Assembly: GCA_031294825.1 (NCBI GenBank) | Contig: JAUMPM010000027.1 | Coordinates: 1-64,000 of the forward strand | Reading direction: 5' to 3' | Length of the DNA: 64,000 bases | Source of the DNA: Collinsella sp. | GTDB lineage: Bacteria; Actinomycetota; Coriobacteriia; Coriobacteriales; Coriobacteriaceae | Shown: piece by piece, positions 9,424 through 20,117 of the stretch | How the letters are laid out: the number at the start of each line of letters is the position of its first letter | How positions within the stretch are numbered: position 1 is the stretch's first letter | Program-made: the position numbers and the translations under genes | The notes under the pieces: model-generated | Databases searched by the model: none | What the model saw: the letters and a program-made list of their open reading frames with translations, nothing else | Told to the model about the DNA's origin: nothing

Positions 9424-10528
9424 GATGACCGTTGCTATTGCAGCCGGCGGTACGGCAGGACACATCAACCCCGCGCTCGCCTTGGCCGAAGAGCTGCGTG
9501 ATCGTGGCCACCACGTTGTGTTCGTGGGCCAGTCGCGCAAGCTCGAGGGTCGTCTGGTCCCCGAGGCTGGATTTGATTTTGTGCCCATTACGGTCACGGG
9601 CTTCGACCGCTCCCGTCCTTGGACGGCGCTGACCTCGCTGTGGCGTGTCAACAAGGCCAAGCGTGCGCTCGCCAGTTATTTCTCAAAGGTCGGCAAGCCC
9701 GATGCCGCCATCGGTTTTGGTGCCTATGTCGAGGTTCCGCTGCTGGGGTGGTGCAAGGGCGCGGGCGTTCCGTATCTGCTGCATGAGCAGAACTCAGTTC
9801 CGGGCCTGGCCAACAAGATGATGAACTCCCACGCCGCCCGTGTGTGCATCTCGGTGCCGGCAGCGCGCTCGGTCTTTGAGCGCGAAGGTGACCCTGACCA
9901 CGTGCTCATGACCGGCAACCCCGTACGTCGCTCGGTGATCGAGGGCGATCGTGCTCGCGGCCGCAAGGCACTTGACGTTCCCGAGGACGCTACGCTGCTG
10001 CTCGTCTTTGGCGGTTCACTTGGCGCCCAGCACCTCAACGAGCGCGTGGTTTCGCTCAAAAACGAGCTGCTTTCGCGCAAGAACCTCTATATGTTGCATT
10101 CGACGGGTGCCGACGGCTTTGAGGAGACCGAGCGCGCTTTGGCGCTGACGCCCGAGGAGGCGAAGCGTTACCGCGTCCTGCCCTACATCGACAACATGGG
10201 CGATATGCTGGCTGCTGCCGATTTGGTGCTCTCGCGTTCGGGCGCATCGAGCGTGGCTGAGATCGCTGCGCTCGCTGTGCCCTCGGTGCTCGTGCCGTAT
10301 CCGCATGCGACGGCCGACCACCAAACCACCAATGCCCGTTATCTGGTCGACGCCGGGGCTGGCGTGCTCTGCGCCGATGCCGATATCGACGGTTCTGCCT
10401 TTGCCGATGAGCTGCTGCACCTGGTCGATGACGCGGCGGCGCGCGACGCCATGCGTCAGGCGGCGCGTGGTCTGGCCCAGGATAGGGCCGCCGCTCTTCT
10501 GGCCGATGCGGTAGAGGGTTTGCGTTAG
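9413..10528 (+). CDS. murG: UDP-GlcNAc:lipid I GlcNAc transferase MurG
   Basis: GT-B fold glycosyltransferase (371 residues) forming lipid II at the inner membrane face. Motifs: GGTAGHINPALALA at the N-terminus, HEQNSVPGLANK, VFGGSLGAQHLN, and the donor-site segment GASSVAEIAALAVPSVLVPY. The ATG at 9413 follows an AGGGA site at 6 bases and overlaps the ftsW end, pointing to coupled translation; an upstream GTG at 9395 lacks such a site. Confidence 0.96.
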   Translation: MTDKMTVAIAAGGTAGHINPALALAEELRDRGHHVVFVGQSRKLEGRLVPEAGFDFVPITVTGFDRSRPWTALTSLWRVNKAKRALASYFSKVGKPDAAIGFGAYVEVPLLGWCKGAGVPYLLHEQNSVPGLANKMMNSHAARVCISVPAARSVFEREGDPDHVLMTGNPVRRSVIEGDRARGRKALDVPEDATLLLVFGGSLGAQHLNERVVSLKNELLSRKNLYMLHSTGADGFEETERALALTPEEAKRYRVLPYIDNMGDMLAAADLVLSRSGASSVAEIAALAVPSVLVPYPHATADHQTTNARYLVDAGAGVLCADADIDGSAFADELLHLVDDAAARDAMRQAARGLAQDRAAALLADAVEGLR

Positions 10529-10625
10529 TTAGACGGGATATCGTCGGTCGCCCTCGCGCTGATGCGGTAGGTGCGGTACAGTTAACGGGTTACAGGCAGT
10601 GTTTACGCAAGGAGTACACGAGCAC

Positions 10626-12044
10626 ATGGCTGATTCCCAGACTGCAACCTCCGCGCCCGAGTTTAAGAGCGCCCACTTTATCGGTATCGGCGGCGCCGGC
10701 ATGAGCGGCATCGCCCTCGTTCTGCACGAGCGCGGTTATGCCGTTACCGGCTCCGACCTTAAGACGTCACGCTATATCCGCCAGCTTACCCGCGCTGGTG
10801 TGAAGGTGCATGTGGGCCATGAGGCCGCCACGATCGACGAGGTCAAGCCCGACGTGGTTGTTGTCTCCACCGCTATTCCGGAGTCCAACCCTGAGCTCGT
10901 GCGCGCTCGCGAGCTGGGCATTCCCGTGTGGCCTCGTGCCAAGATGCTCTCTGCTTTGGGCCACGGCTACACCACCGTCGCTGTTGCCGGCACGCATGGC
11001 AAGACCACCACGTCTTCGATGTGCGCCACCATGCTCGACCGCATGGGTCTGGATCCGAGCTTCTTGATCGGCGGCATCGTCGAGGGCTATGACACGAACG
11101 GCAAGAACGGCTCGGGCGACTATTTTGTCGCCGAGGCCGACGAGTCCGACAGCTCCTTCCTGTTCCTGAACCCCAACGTGGTCATTGTGACCAACGTCGA
11201 GGCCGACCACCTCGATCACTACTCGGGTATCGAGGAGATCGAGGCGACTTTCGCTAAATTCATGAGCCTGGTGGGCGAGGACGGCACCGTCATCGTCTGC
11301 GGCGAGGACCCGCATCTGGTCGAGCTCGCCAAGTCGACGGGCCGTCACGTGCTTTCCTACGGCTTTGCCGAGAGCAACGACATCGTCTGCGTGCACCCGG
11401 ATGTTAAGGGCATCCAGAGCGACTTTATCGTTCGCTTTGAGGACGGCACTGAGCACGCTGTGGAGATCAAGAGCAATCCCGGTCGCCACAACATGCTCAA
11501 CGCCACGGCGGTGCTCACCGTCGCCCATGTCCTGGGCCTTGACATCGACGCCGCCGCCAAGGCGCTCTCGAGCTTTGAGGGCGTCCGTCGTCGCTTTACC
11601 CACGTGGGCGATATCGATGGCATCACCGTGGTCGATGATTACGGCCATCACCCCACCGAGATCAAGGCGACGCTTGCTGCCGCTTCGTCGCTGGGCTACA
11701 AGCACGTCGACGTCGTGTTCCAGCCGCACCGCTATTCGCGCCTGCAGGCCCTGTGCGACGACTTTGCCGATGCATTTGCCAATGCCGATAAACTGCTGCT
11801 GATTGATGTGTTCTCGGCTGGCGAGATGCCCATTCCGGGTGTCACCTCTAAGATGCTCGCCGATACCGTGCGCGCCAAGCATCCTGGCAAGGAGGTCGTG
11901 TACTGCTCCAGTCGTCTTGAGCTCAATCAGGAGCTCGAGCAGATGGTGGGCGAGGGCGACCTGCTGCTCACCATGGGTGCCGGTGACGTTACGACCGTCG
12001 GTCCCGAGTTTATCGAGTATCTGACTGCCAAGAAAGACGCTTAA
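10626..12044 (+). CDS. murC: UDP-N-acetylmuramate--L-alanine ligase
   Basis: Mur ligase (472 residues) adding the first L-Ala to UDP-MurNAc. N-terminal HFIGIGGAGMSGIA is the MurC signature, the ATP loop GTHGKTTTSSM has K126, and the C-terminal domain has DDYGHHPTEI and FQPHRYSRL. The ATG at 10626 has AAGGAG about 11 bases upstream. A 97-base gap separates it from murG, the second largest inside the murF-ftsQ block; no clear terminator or promoter could be fixed there. Confidence 0.96.
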   Translation: MADSQTATSAPEFKSAHFIGIGGAGMSGIALVLHERGYAVTGSDLKTSRYIRQLTRAGVKVHVGHEAATIDEVKPDVVVVSTAIPESNPELVRARELGIPVWPRAKMLSALGHGYTTVAVAGTHGKTTTSSMCATMLDRMGLDPSFLIGGIVEGYDTNGKNGSGDYFVAEADESDSSFLFLNPNVVIVTNVEADHLDHYSGIEEIEATFAKFMSLVGEDGTVIVCGEDPHLVELAKSTGRHVLSYGFAESNDIVCVHPDVKGIQSDFIVRFEDGTEHAVEIKSNPGRHNMLNATAVLTVAHVLGLDIDAAAKALSSFEGVRRRFTHVGDIDGITVVDDYGHHPTEIKATLAAASSLGYKHVDVVFQPHRYSRLQALCDDFADAFANADKLLLIDVFSAGEMPIPGVTSKMLADTVRAKHPGKEVVYCSSRLELNQELEQMVGEGDLLLTMGAGDVTTVGPEFIEYLTAKKDA

Positions 12045-12049
12045 GTCTA

Positions 12050-12961
12050 ATGGGTCTGTTTAACGCCGTCATGGCGCTTTCGGGCATGATCGACACGGAT
12101 GTGATCGAGGACGAGCGCCTTGCGCGTCATACGAGCTATCGTATCGGCGGCAAGGCCGACCTCTTTGTGACGTGCCATAGCTATCATGCCCTCCGCCGCG
12201 CCGTGGCGGTGCTCGATCGCGAGCAGGTGCCGTGGGTCATCATCGGCAAGGGCTCCAATCTGCTGGTTGCCGATGGCGGTTATCGCGGTGCCGTCATTTC
12301 GCTGGGACGTGAGTTTCAGCGCACGGTTGTTGCCGATGACGGTTGTACGCTGACGGTCGGTGCGGGCGTGATGTTTGCGCGCCTGGTCAACGATGCCCTG
12401 TCGCGTAGCCTCTCGGGCCTTGAGTTTGCCGTTGGCATCCCTGGCTCGGTCGGCGGTGCGATATCTATGAATGCCGGCACACGGACTGAGTGGATTGGCT
12501 CGCTGGTTGAGGATGTCGTAACGTTTGACCCGGCATCCGGTATCAAGCATTATGCGGGGTCCGAGATCACTTGGGGCTACCGCGAATGTAGCCTTCCCCG
12601 CAATGAGATCATCCTCGAGTGCGTGCTCAAGCTTAAACCGGCGCCCAAGGCCGACATTCGCGAGCGCATGGAACGGTACCTGACGAGGCGCAAGCGTACG
12701 CAGCCCATGGGTCGCGCATCCTGCGGGTCGGTCTTTCGCAACCCGCCCGATGCGAGTGTGGGCAAGCTTATCGAGGATTGTGGATTAAAGGGTTTTTCAA
12801 TTGGCGGCGCGGAAGTTTCGCCCGTTCACGCTAATTTTATCGTTAATAACGGAACTGCCTCGGCCGATGACGTTGCCGCGGTTATCAGACATGTGCACGG
12901 AAAGGTGAGGGAGGCGTATGGCATCGAGCTCAGACCGGAAGTTAAATTCCTCGGCTTCTAG
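12050..12961 (+). CDS. murB: UDP-N-acetylenolpyruvoylglucosamine reductase
   Basis: FAD-dependent reductase (303 residues) making UDP-MurNAc. Motifs: RHTSYRIGGKADL, IIGKGSNLLVADGGYRG, GLEFAVGIPGSVGGAISMNAG and ASCGSVFRNP (the catalytic serine region), with the C-terminal PEVKFLGF ending typical of type I/II MurB. It begins five bases after the murC stop; the last 44 bases overlap ftsQ in another frame. Confidence 0.95.
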   Translation: MGLFNAVMALSGMIDTDVIEDERLARHTSYRIGGKADLFVTCHSYHALRRAVAVLDREQVPWVIIGKGSNLLVADGGYRGAVISLGREFQRTVVADDGCTLTVGAGVMFARLVNDALSRSLSGLEFAVGIPGSVGGAISMNAGTRTEWIGSLVEDVVTFDPASGIKHYAGSEITWGYRECSLPRNEIILECVLKLKPAPKADIRERMERYLTRRKRTQPMGRASCGSVFRNPPDASVGKLIEDCGLKGFSIGGAEVSPVHANFIVNNGTASADDVAAVIRHVHGKVREAYGIELRPEVKFLGF

Positions 12962-14174
12962 AGCATCGAAACCCACCTTCCGCCGCGCCGGAGGGCGTTC
13001 CGGCGCGCCTGCCAAACCTCAACGCAATACCGTCGCGCACTCTAAGTCTGTCGGGCATGGTCGACAGGCCGGTCGTCCGGTCGTCGGCTCTCAGCTCGGT
13101 AATCGTCCGGCCGCAAAAAAGTCCTCGCGTCCCTCGGTGACGTCAAAGCCTGTTATGGGCGCCAAGCCTGCCCATCCCATGGCAGCTCCTAAGCCCTCGA
13201 CGGGAACTAAAGCGGCGCGTCCGGGTCTCACGCTGGGCGCATCGAAACCGCGCTCGCTGACATCGGTGCCGGCTACCGCCAAGAAGCCTTCGGGTAAAAA
13301 AGGCGTCAACCCGTTGTCTTCACTTGGGGCGATGGTAAATAAAACATCAGACGCCGCTTCTGTCGTTACAGGCAAAGGCAAAATCGTGGGCGGCGTTCTG
13401 GCCGTCTTGGCCGTGCTCGTCGTCGTTGCCATCGTGGTGATTAACTCTGGATTGTTTACCGCCACTGATATTCAGATTCAAGGCAGCGAGCATGTGACGA
13501 AGCACGATGCTATCCAGCTGATCGATTTGCCCGAGGGAACGTCGCTTTTTAACGTCGATCCCGACCAGATTACCGAGGATCTCAAGCAGAACCCGTGGGT
13601 CTCGGGCGTGGATGTCCAGCGCCAGTTCCCGCATACGCTCATCATTACGCCTATGGAGCGCAAGGTCATCGCAATTGCCTATATCAGCTCCGATGACCTT
13701 GCCTGGGCCATCGGGGATGATGACACCTGGATCGCCCCACTGTCGACGTCGGTCGAAGTGGACGACCAAGGCAACGTCATCACGACAGGGCAGGGCTCAA
13801 ATACCTTGACCGGAATCGATGCCGCGCTGGCGCTCGCTAAGCATTATGGCGCGGTGCTGTTGACTGATGTCTCGGCGGATGTCGCTCCGGTTTCCGGCCA
13901 GGCGGTGAGCTCCAAAGCCGTTAAGGCCGGCCTGGATTATGTGCGTGGTTTTTCGAGCGAGTTCTTGGGACAAGTCAAGGATATTTCCACGCCTTCGGTC
14001 GAAGCCATCTCGGCAAACCTCAATAACGGCATTGAGGTGTCGCTGGGCGATTCGAACGATATCGCCAAGAAGGAACGCGTAGTCACCAAGTTGCTTTCGC
14101 AGGTAGAGGGCGTAACGTATATCAATGTGCGCTCTCCGGGCAACTACACATTTAGGAATGCTCCGACCTCGTAG
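12918..14174 (+). CDS. ftsQ: Cell division protein FtsQ/DivIB (POTRA domain)
   Basis: Bitopic division protein of 418 residues. A cytoplasmic N-terminal region of about 155 residues is rich in Lys, Arg, Pro, Ser and Ala with almost no acidic residues; one membrane segment follows at about 157-178 (VGGVLAVLAVLVVVAIVVI), then a POTRA domain (FTATDIQIQGSEHVTKHDAI... to LIITPMERKVIAI) and the beta domain. FtsQ/DivIB links FtsL/DivIC to the septal synthase. The start ATG lies inside murB with GGGAGG just before it. The N-tail is much longer than in most FtsQ proteins. Confidence 0.88.
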   Translation: MASSSDRKLNSSASRASKPTFRRAGGRSGAPAKPQRNTVAHSKSVGHGRQAGRPVVGSQLGNRPAAKKSSRPSVTSKPVMGAKPAHPMAAPKPSTGTKAARPGLTLGASKPRSLTSVPATAKKPSGKKGVNPLSSLGAMVNKTSDAASVVTGKGKIVGGVLAVLAVLVVVAIVVINSGLFTATDIQIQGSEHVTKHDAIQLIDLPEGTSLFNVDPDQITEDLKQNPWVSGVDVQRQFPHTLIITPMERKVIAIAYISSDDLAWAIGDDDTWIAPLSTSVEVDDQGNVITTGQGSNTLTGIDAALALAKHYGAVLLTDVSADVAPVSGQAVSSKAVKAGLDYVRGFSSEFLGQVKDISTPSVEAISANLNNGIEVSLGDSNDIAKKERVVTKLLSQVEGVTYINVRSPGNYTFRNAPTS

Positions 14175-14373
14175 CGCTGGTTGTTACTTTGTTGAGGGGC
14201 CATACCACGCCGTTTATCTGGTTTGTTTGGTTTTCACGGTCAATTATTTGACTGATACGTTCATAATGTGCAAACATAATACGGTTTACCTTTGCATTTA
14301 CTTTCAACCTGAAGGTTAATGTGCGCAGGGGTCGACCCATGCTATGGCTATAACCTTTGTTCGGAGGACCGAC
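14175..14373 (+). promoter_or_regulatory. AT-rich leader region before ftsZ
   Basis: A 199-base gap between ftsQ and ftsZ, the largest in this block and clearly more A+T rich than its surroundings, especially 14220-14310. Several hexamers resemble -10 boxes (CATAAT at 14262 and 14275) and TTGACT stands at 14248, but no pair has a normal spacer. A separate ftsZ promoter here is plausible from the base composition and the known need for high FtsZ levels, but is not resolved. Confidence 0.35.
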
Positions 14374-15528
14374 ATGCACGAGACAGAGATCAACAACTAC
14401 CTTGCCGTCATTAAGGTGGTCGGCGTCGGCGGCGGCGGTACCAACGCGGTCAATCGAATGATCGAAGAGGGCATCCGCGGCGTCGAGTTTGTTGCCATCA
14501 ACACCGATGCTCAGGCACTCGCGATCTCTGATGCCGATATCAAGGTGCACATCGGCACCGACCTTACCCGCGGCCTGGGCGCCGGCGCCAACCCCGAGGT
14601 TGGCCGCAAGGCTGCCGATGAGTCCCGCGACGACATTGCCGAGGCGCTTGCTGGCGCCGACATGGTGTTCATCACCTGCGGCGAGGGCGGTGGCACCGGT
14701 ACCGGCGCTGCTCCCATCGTTGCCGATATCGCGATGAACGAGGTCGGTGCACTGACCGTCGCCGTCGTGACCAAGCCCTTCACCTTCGAGGGCCGCAAGC
14801 GCAAGAAGAGCGCCGAGGAGGGCATTAAGACCCTCTCCGATTGCGTCGACACCATGATTGTCATCCCTAACGATAAGCTGCTCGACATCGCCGAGAAGAA
14901 GACCACCATGCTCGAGGCCTTCGCGATTGCTGATGGCGTCCTTTCCCAGGGCACCCAGGGCATCACCGACCTCATCACCGTCCCCGGTATCATCAACCTG
15001 GACTTCGCCGATGTTAAGACCATCATGAAGCAGGCCGGTACCGCCATGATGGGTATCGGTACCTCTTCTGGGGACACCCGTGCCGTCGACGCTGCCCAGC
15101 AGGCCATCTCCAGCCCGCTGCTCGAGAGCTCCATCGATGGCGCCACGCGCGTGCTGCTCTCCATCGCCGGTTCCAAGGACCTGGGCATCCAGGAGATTAG
15201 CGACGCCGCCGACGTTGTCGCCAACGCCGTCGACCCCGAGGCCAACATCATCTTCGGTACCGTTGTCGACGAGTCCCTAGGCGATCAGGTGCGTATCACC
15301 GTCATCGCTACGGGCTTCTCCGACTCCAACGTCAACCGTCAGGACGAGCTCTTTGCTGCTCAGCAGTCTCAGAGCAAGGCCGCTGCCTCCGCTGAGCCGC
15401 AGCGCACCGCTCCTGCCACGAGCCCGGCTCAGGCCGCTCCGACCCGCAACGTCGGTGGCACCGAGCTTCCTAACTTCGGCAACGATCAGTTCGAGCTTCC
15501 CGACTTCCTGAAGCGCGGTAGCTTCTAA
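14374..15528 (+). CDS. ftsZ: Cell division GTPase FtsZ
   Basis: Tubulin-like GTPase (384 residues) that forms the division ring. The glycine-rich tubulin signature GGGTGTG is at 105-111, the T7 synergy loop and NxDxAD-type region (NLDFADVKTIM) are present, a variable Ala/Ser/Pro linker spans about 325-368, and the conserved C-terminal peptide ELPDFLKRGSF closes the protein; in actinobacteria this peptide binds SepF. The ATG at 14374 has CGGAGG at 6 bases; an ATG at 14344 has no such site. A strong terminator follows. Confidence 0.98.
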   Translation: MHETEINNYLAVIKVVGVGGGGTNAVNRMIEEGIRGVEFVAINTDAQALAISDADIKVHIGTDLTRGLGAGANPEVGRKAADESRDDIAEALAGADMVFITCGEGGGTGTGAAPIVADIAMNEVGALTVAVVTKPFTFEGRKRKKSAEEGIKTLSDCVDTMIVIPNDKLLDIAEKKTTMLEAFAIADGVLSQGTQGITDLITVPGIINLDFADVKTIMKQAGTAMMGIGTSSGDTRAVDAAQQAISSPLLESSIDGATRVLLSIAGSKDLGIQEISDAADVVANAVDPEANIIFGTVVDESLGDQVRITVIATGFSDSNVNRQDELFAAQQSQSKAAASAEPQRTAPATSPAQAAPTRNVGGTELPNFGNDQFELPDFLKRGSF

Positions 15529-15554
15529 GTCGTTCTTTGCATTGTTGTGCACAG

Positions 15555-15583
15555 GGGCGTGTCCGTATGGACGCGCCCTTTTT
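15555..15583 (+). terminator. Rho-independent terminator after ftsZ
   Basis: Ten-base stem GGGCGTGTCC / GGACGCGCCC (one G-U pair) with a GTAT loop, followed by five T. It closes the dcw transcript 27 bases after the ftsZ stop codon. Confidence 0.88.
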
Positions 15584-15738
15584 GTATCAACTTTGTAAAC
15601 CAGAGCATCCAATCTCCTTACGTTCCCTTTACGTTTGGTCCCTACCGCTGCGGGTATCCTTTTGATGAAGTATGGCAGCCGTATGACACGGACTGCTGCG
15701 GCGTCGCCGCAATACTTGTGTTATTAGGAGGCTTTAGT

Positions 15739-16539
15739 ATGGCAGCACGTGCGGACAACGTTTCGCGTGTCGACCATGATGGAGTTACGTTGGTGGAGGG
15801 CGCGACATCCGATGTTCGCTTTGCCTTCACCGAGCGCGCCGGTGGCGTTTCCGAAGATGCGTACTCCTCACTCAACTTGGGCTCGCATGTTGGCGATGAT
15901 CCCTTTGCTGTTCAAGAAAATCGTCGTCGCGCGCTCGAGGCTATGGGTGCCGCCGAGTGCGAGCACAACCTGCTCGTTCCCAATCAGGTCCATGGTGACC
16001 ATATCGTTGCGGTGACCTCGAACGGCGCCGATGACCTTGAGGACGTCCGCGAGCAGATTGCCGAGGGCTGCGATGCCATCGTCTGTACGGCGCATAACGT
16101 ACCCGTGCTGCTCTGCTTTGCCGACTGCGTTCCCGTGGTGCTGGTGGCCCCTGGCGGATTTGCCGTGGTGCACTCCGGTTGGAAGGGCACGATTGCACGC
16201 ATTTCCGCCAAGGCGTGCCAGGCGCTTTGCGATGCTGCCGGTTGCGATGCGAGCGGCGTTTCCGCCTATATCGGCCCCCATATCTTGGGTGACGAATATG
16301 AGGTATCCCAGGAACTCATGGATCGCTTTGCCGCCGAGTTCTCTTGCATCGATGCGAATACCTCTCGCATGCTTGATCTTTCCGCTGCCATTCGCGAGGC
16401 GCTGGTAGATGTCGGTGTCGACGCGGATAATATCGTGGATACCCAGCTTTCGACCGTGCGTCAGAACGACCGCTTTTATTCCTACCGTAACGAGGACGGC
16501 ACCTGTGGGCGCCATGCTGCGATCGGCGTGATGCTATGA
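15739..16539 (+). CDS. pgeF: Multicopper-oxidase-like purine nucleoside phosphorylase family (PgeF/YfiH)
   Basis: A 266-residue DUF152/YfiH protein, a family known for purine nucleoside phosphorylase/deaminase activity and, in E. coli, for trimming wrongly built peptidoglycan precursors; it often accompanies ftsZ. The three zinc ligands of the family are visible: H85 in NQVHG, C130 in ADCVPV and H145 in VHSGWKG. The ATG at 15739 follows AGGAGG at 7 bases; a longer frame exists upstream but has no support. The last four bases (ATGA) hold the pstS start. Confidence 0.92.
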   Translation: MAARADNVSRVDHDGVTLVEGATSDVRFAFTERAGGVSEDAYSSLNLGSHVGDDPFAVQENRRRALEAMGAAECEHNLLVPNQVHGDHIVAVTSNGADDLEDVREQIAEGCDAIVCTAHNVPVLLCFADCVPVVLVAPGGFAVVHSGWKGTIARISAKACQALCDAAGCDASGVSAYIGPHILGDEYEVSQELMDRFAAEFSCIDANTSRMLDLSAAIREALVDVGVDADNIVDTQLSTVRQNDRFYSYRNEDGTCGRHAAIGVML

Positions 16540-17372
16540 GAAAGATCGTATCGGTCCTGAGCGCCGCTGTGCTTACGCTTACGCTGTGCGCCTGTTCTTC
16601 GGGATCTTCTACCTCTTCCATTACCGTGGCCGGCTCCACGACCTGCCTTCCTATCGCCGAGATTGCGGCCGAGGGCTTTAAGGAGGAGACCGGCATCGAC
16701 GTGCTCGTTTCCGGTTTGGGTTCTTCTGCTGGGATCGAGGCCGTCAGCGCCGGCACGGCCGATATCGCCAGCTCCTCCCGTGGACTCAATGCCGACGAAC
16801 AGGATCTGGGCCTGACTCCCATCGTCATTGCCCACGACGGTATTGCGGTCATCGTGAACGACGACAACCCCGTCGATAACCTCTCGACCGAGCAGCTCCG
16901 CGATATCTACGCCGGCAAGATCACCAATTGGAAAGAGGTCGGTGGCGAGGACCTGAGGATTCAGGTCATCAACCGAGACGAGGCGTCCGGTACGCGCGAG
17001 GCCTTCCGTACCATCGTGATGGATGGCACGCCGTTCGATCGCCGCTCGGCTGTTCTTTCGGGTACGGGCCAGGTGCGCGACGTGGTATCTCGTTCGCGTG
17101 GGGCCATCGGCTACATTTCGCTGGGCTTCGTCGATAGCCTCAACGCCAAGTCCTCGGTCAAGGCTGTCTCGGTCAATCATGTTGAGGCGTCCGAGAAGAC
17201 GGTCGCGAGTGGCGGCTATCCCATCTCGCGCGACCTTTACTTCTTTGTGAAGGGTGCGCCTTCGCAGCAGGCGCAGGATTACATCGACTACGTGACGTCC
17301 GAAAAGATGGACAAGCAGATTCGCGAGGCGGGCTTTATTCCCGTCACCAACGACGAGAAGGGGAGTGAGTAG
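16536..17372 (+). CDS. pstS: Phosphate ABC transporter substrate-binding lipoprotein
   Basis: A 278-residue lipoprotein: short basic N-end, hydrophobic core and lipobox ending in Cys20 (L-C-A-C). Phosphate-binding landmarks are SITVAGSTTCLPIAE, LGSSAGIEAV, DIASSSRG and NRDEASGTREAF. It feeds phosphate to PstCAB. The start overlaps the pgeF stop by ATGA, so pst expression is probably tied to pgeF read-through; no room for a promoter lies directly before it. Confidence 0.93.
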   Translation: MRKIVSVLSAAVLTLTLCACSSGSSTSSITVAGSTTCLPIAEIAAEGFKEETGIDVLVSGLGSSAGIEAVSAGTADIASSSRGLNADEQDLGLTPIVIAHDGIAVIVNDDNPVDNLSTEQLRDIYAGKITNWKEVGGEDLRIQVINRDEASGTREAFRTIVMDGTPFDRRSAVLSGTGQVRDVVSRSRGAIGYISLGFVDSLNAKSSVKAVSVNHVEASEKTVASGGYPISRDLYFFVKGAPSQQAQDYIDYVTSEKMDKQIREAGFIPVTNDEKGSE

Positions 17373-17373
17373 C

Positions 17374-18300
17374 ATGGAAGCACAGGAAAACTCCCAGACT
17401 GAGCAGAATGTTCAGACGCCCAAGAAGCGCGAGCTGGCGCTCGTATCGCGCAGTACCTATATCAAGGAGAAGGCGCTGCAGTGGATCTTCTTTGCCTGCG
17501 CGTTCTTGGCGGTCGTTACCGTCATCCTGATTTTTGTCTTTACCACGTACTCGGCGCTGCCCGTCTTTACCGACATCGGTCTGGCGGACTTCTTTAGTTT
17601 TACGTGGGCGCCCTCTGAGGGCCACTACGGCATCATGTCGCTGCTTGCCGGCTCAGGTCTGGTGACCGTCGGTGCGCTCGCCATGGGCGTGCCGCTGGGC
17701 GTAGGTACGGCCGTGTACCTGGTCGAGATCGCCAGCAAGCGCGTGCGCAAGCTCATCAGCCCTGCCGTCGACCTGCTGGCCGGCATCCCTTCTATCATCT
17801 ACGGCTTTTTCGGCATGATCATCATTCGTCCGTTTATCGCGCAACTGACCGGTGGTCTTGGTTTTGGTGCGCTGACAGCGTGGTTCGTGCTCGCCATCAT
17901 GATCGTCCCTACCATCACGACGCTTACCATCGATGCTCTCAATTCCATTCCCATGGGCATTCGCGAGGCATCGTATGCCATGGGCGCCACCAAGTGGCAG
18001 ACCATCTATAAGGTCGTGCTACCTGCCGCTAAGCTGGGTATCGTGGATGCCATCGTGCTGGGTATGGGCCGTGCCATCGGAGAGACCATGGCCGTGCTCA
18101 TGGTCGTGGGTAATGCCCCGGTTATTCCCGACAGCATTGCGAGCCCTATCTCGACGCTCACGAGCCAGATCGCACTCGACATGAGCTATTCCTCGGGTCT
18201 GCACCGCTCGGCGCTGTTCGGCATGGGCGTGGTCCTGTTTATCATCTCCGCCACGCTGGTGGGCATCGTCCGTCTGATTTCCAAGAAGAAGAGGGGGTAG
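17374..18300 (+). CDS. pstC: Phosphate ABC transporter permease PstC
   Basis: Membrane component (308 residues, six predicted helices). The permease EAA loop appears as REASYAMGATKWQTIYKVVLP. The family motif IPSIIYGFFGMIIIRPF is present. The start at 17374 has GGGAG at 8 bases, inside the pstS end; pstA follows after three bases. Confidence 0.94.
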   Translation: MEAQENSQTEQNVQTPKKRELALVSRSTYIKEKALQWIFFACAFLAVVTVILIFVFTTYSALPVFTDIGLADFFSFTWAPSEGHYGIMSLLAGSGLVTVGALAMGVPLGVGTAVYLVEIASKRVRKLISPAVDLLAGIPSIIYGFFGMIIIRPFIAQLTGGLGFGALTAWFVLAIMIVPTITTLTIDALNSIPMGIREASYAMGATKWQTIYKVVLPAAKLGIVDAIVLGMGRAIGETMAVLMVVGNAPVIPDSIASPISTLTSQIALDMSYSSGLHRSALFGMGVVLFIISATLVGIVRLISKKKRG

Positions 18301-18303
18301 GCT

Positions 18304-19209
18304 ATGTCCGATTCCGTTGACACGACGGTCGATACGACCTCGTCGCGCGAGCGCATCAAGCGTGCCCTTTCCCACGGCAAGAAGGGCCGCATCAACAAGG
18401 ACCTGTCCAACAAGATCATGCTCGGCGTGTTCCGCGCCGCGGCCTACATCACCACGCTTGTGCTGGTCGCTATCATCGCCTACGTGGTTGTTAATGGCTT
18501 ACCGCATATTTCGCTCGACTTTATCTTCGGTTGGCCCCAGGGTGTCAACGCCGAGGGCGGCATTTGGCCTACGATTGTCTCGACCATCTACGTGACGGCG
18601 CTCGCCATGCTTATCTGCACGCCGATCGCTGTGCTGGCAGCCGTCTATCTGGCCGAGTACGCCAAGCAGGGCAAGGTCGTCGAGCTCATTCGCTACGCTG
18701 CCGACGCTTTGGCCTCGGTGCCCTCCATCGTTATGGGTCTGTTTGGCTACGCCTTGTTTGTCGAGGCCATGGGCCTGGGCCTTTCGATGGTCTCGGCCGC
18801 TCTGGCACTCGCGCTCTTGATGCTTCCCATCGTCATGCGCACCACCGAAGAGGCCATTCGCGCCGTTCCGCGCTATATCCGTTGGGGCGCGTACGGCCTG
18901 GGCGCTACCAAGTGGCAGGTTGTCTCCAAGATCGTGCTTCCTTCTGCCTTTGGTCGCATCGCCACCGGTATCGTCCTTGCCATCGGCCGTGCCATCGGCG
19001 AGACCGCGGTGGTGCTCTACACCATGGGCCAGGCCATCAATCTACCTATTTCGCCGCTCGATTCCGGCCGCCCCATGACGGTTCACCTGTACCTGCTTGC
19101 CAACGACGGCATCAACATGAACGCAGCCTACGGCACCGCGCTCTTGCTGATGGTGATCATTCTGGCCTTCAACCTGTTTGCGCGCTTCCTGTCGCGCAGG
19201 CGTCGCTAG
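18304..19209 (+). CDS. pstA: Phosphate ABC transporter permease PstA
   Basis: Second permease subunit (301 residues). A charged N-terminal cytoplasmic stretch of about 40 residues precedes six membrane helices. The EAA loop YGLGATKWQVVSKIVLPSA and VPSIVMGLFGYALFVEAMG match PstA. It lies between pstC and pstB with short gaps, as in most pst operons. Confidence 0.94.
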   Translation: MSDSVDTTVDTTSSRERIKRALSHGKKGRINKDLSNKIMLGVFRAAAYITTLVLVAIIAYVVVNGLPHISLDFIFGWPQGVNAEGGIWPTIVSTIYVTALAMLICTPIAVLAAVYLAEYAKQGKVVELIRYAADALASVPSIVMGLFGYALFVEAMGLGLSMVSAALALALLMLPIVMRTTEEAIRAVPRYIRWGAYGLGATKWQVVSKIVLPSAFGRIATGIVLAIGRAIGETAVVLYTMGQAINLPISPLDSGRPMTVHLYLLANDGINMNAAYGTALLLMVIILAFNLFARFLSRRRR

Positions 19210-19221
19210 TAAAGGAGTCCC

Positions 19222-20025
<804 letters not shown>

Positions 20026-20117
20026 TCGGTGCGACTAGTCCCAAGCCGATCGGATCTGGTCCGGTGCGTATTCACTGTGCGGGCGGCATGACCGCACCCA
20101 ACTGATTGGAGTGAACC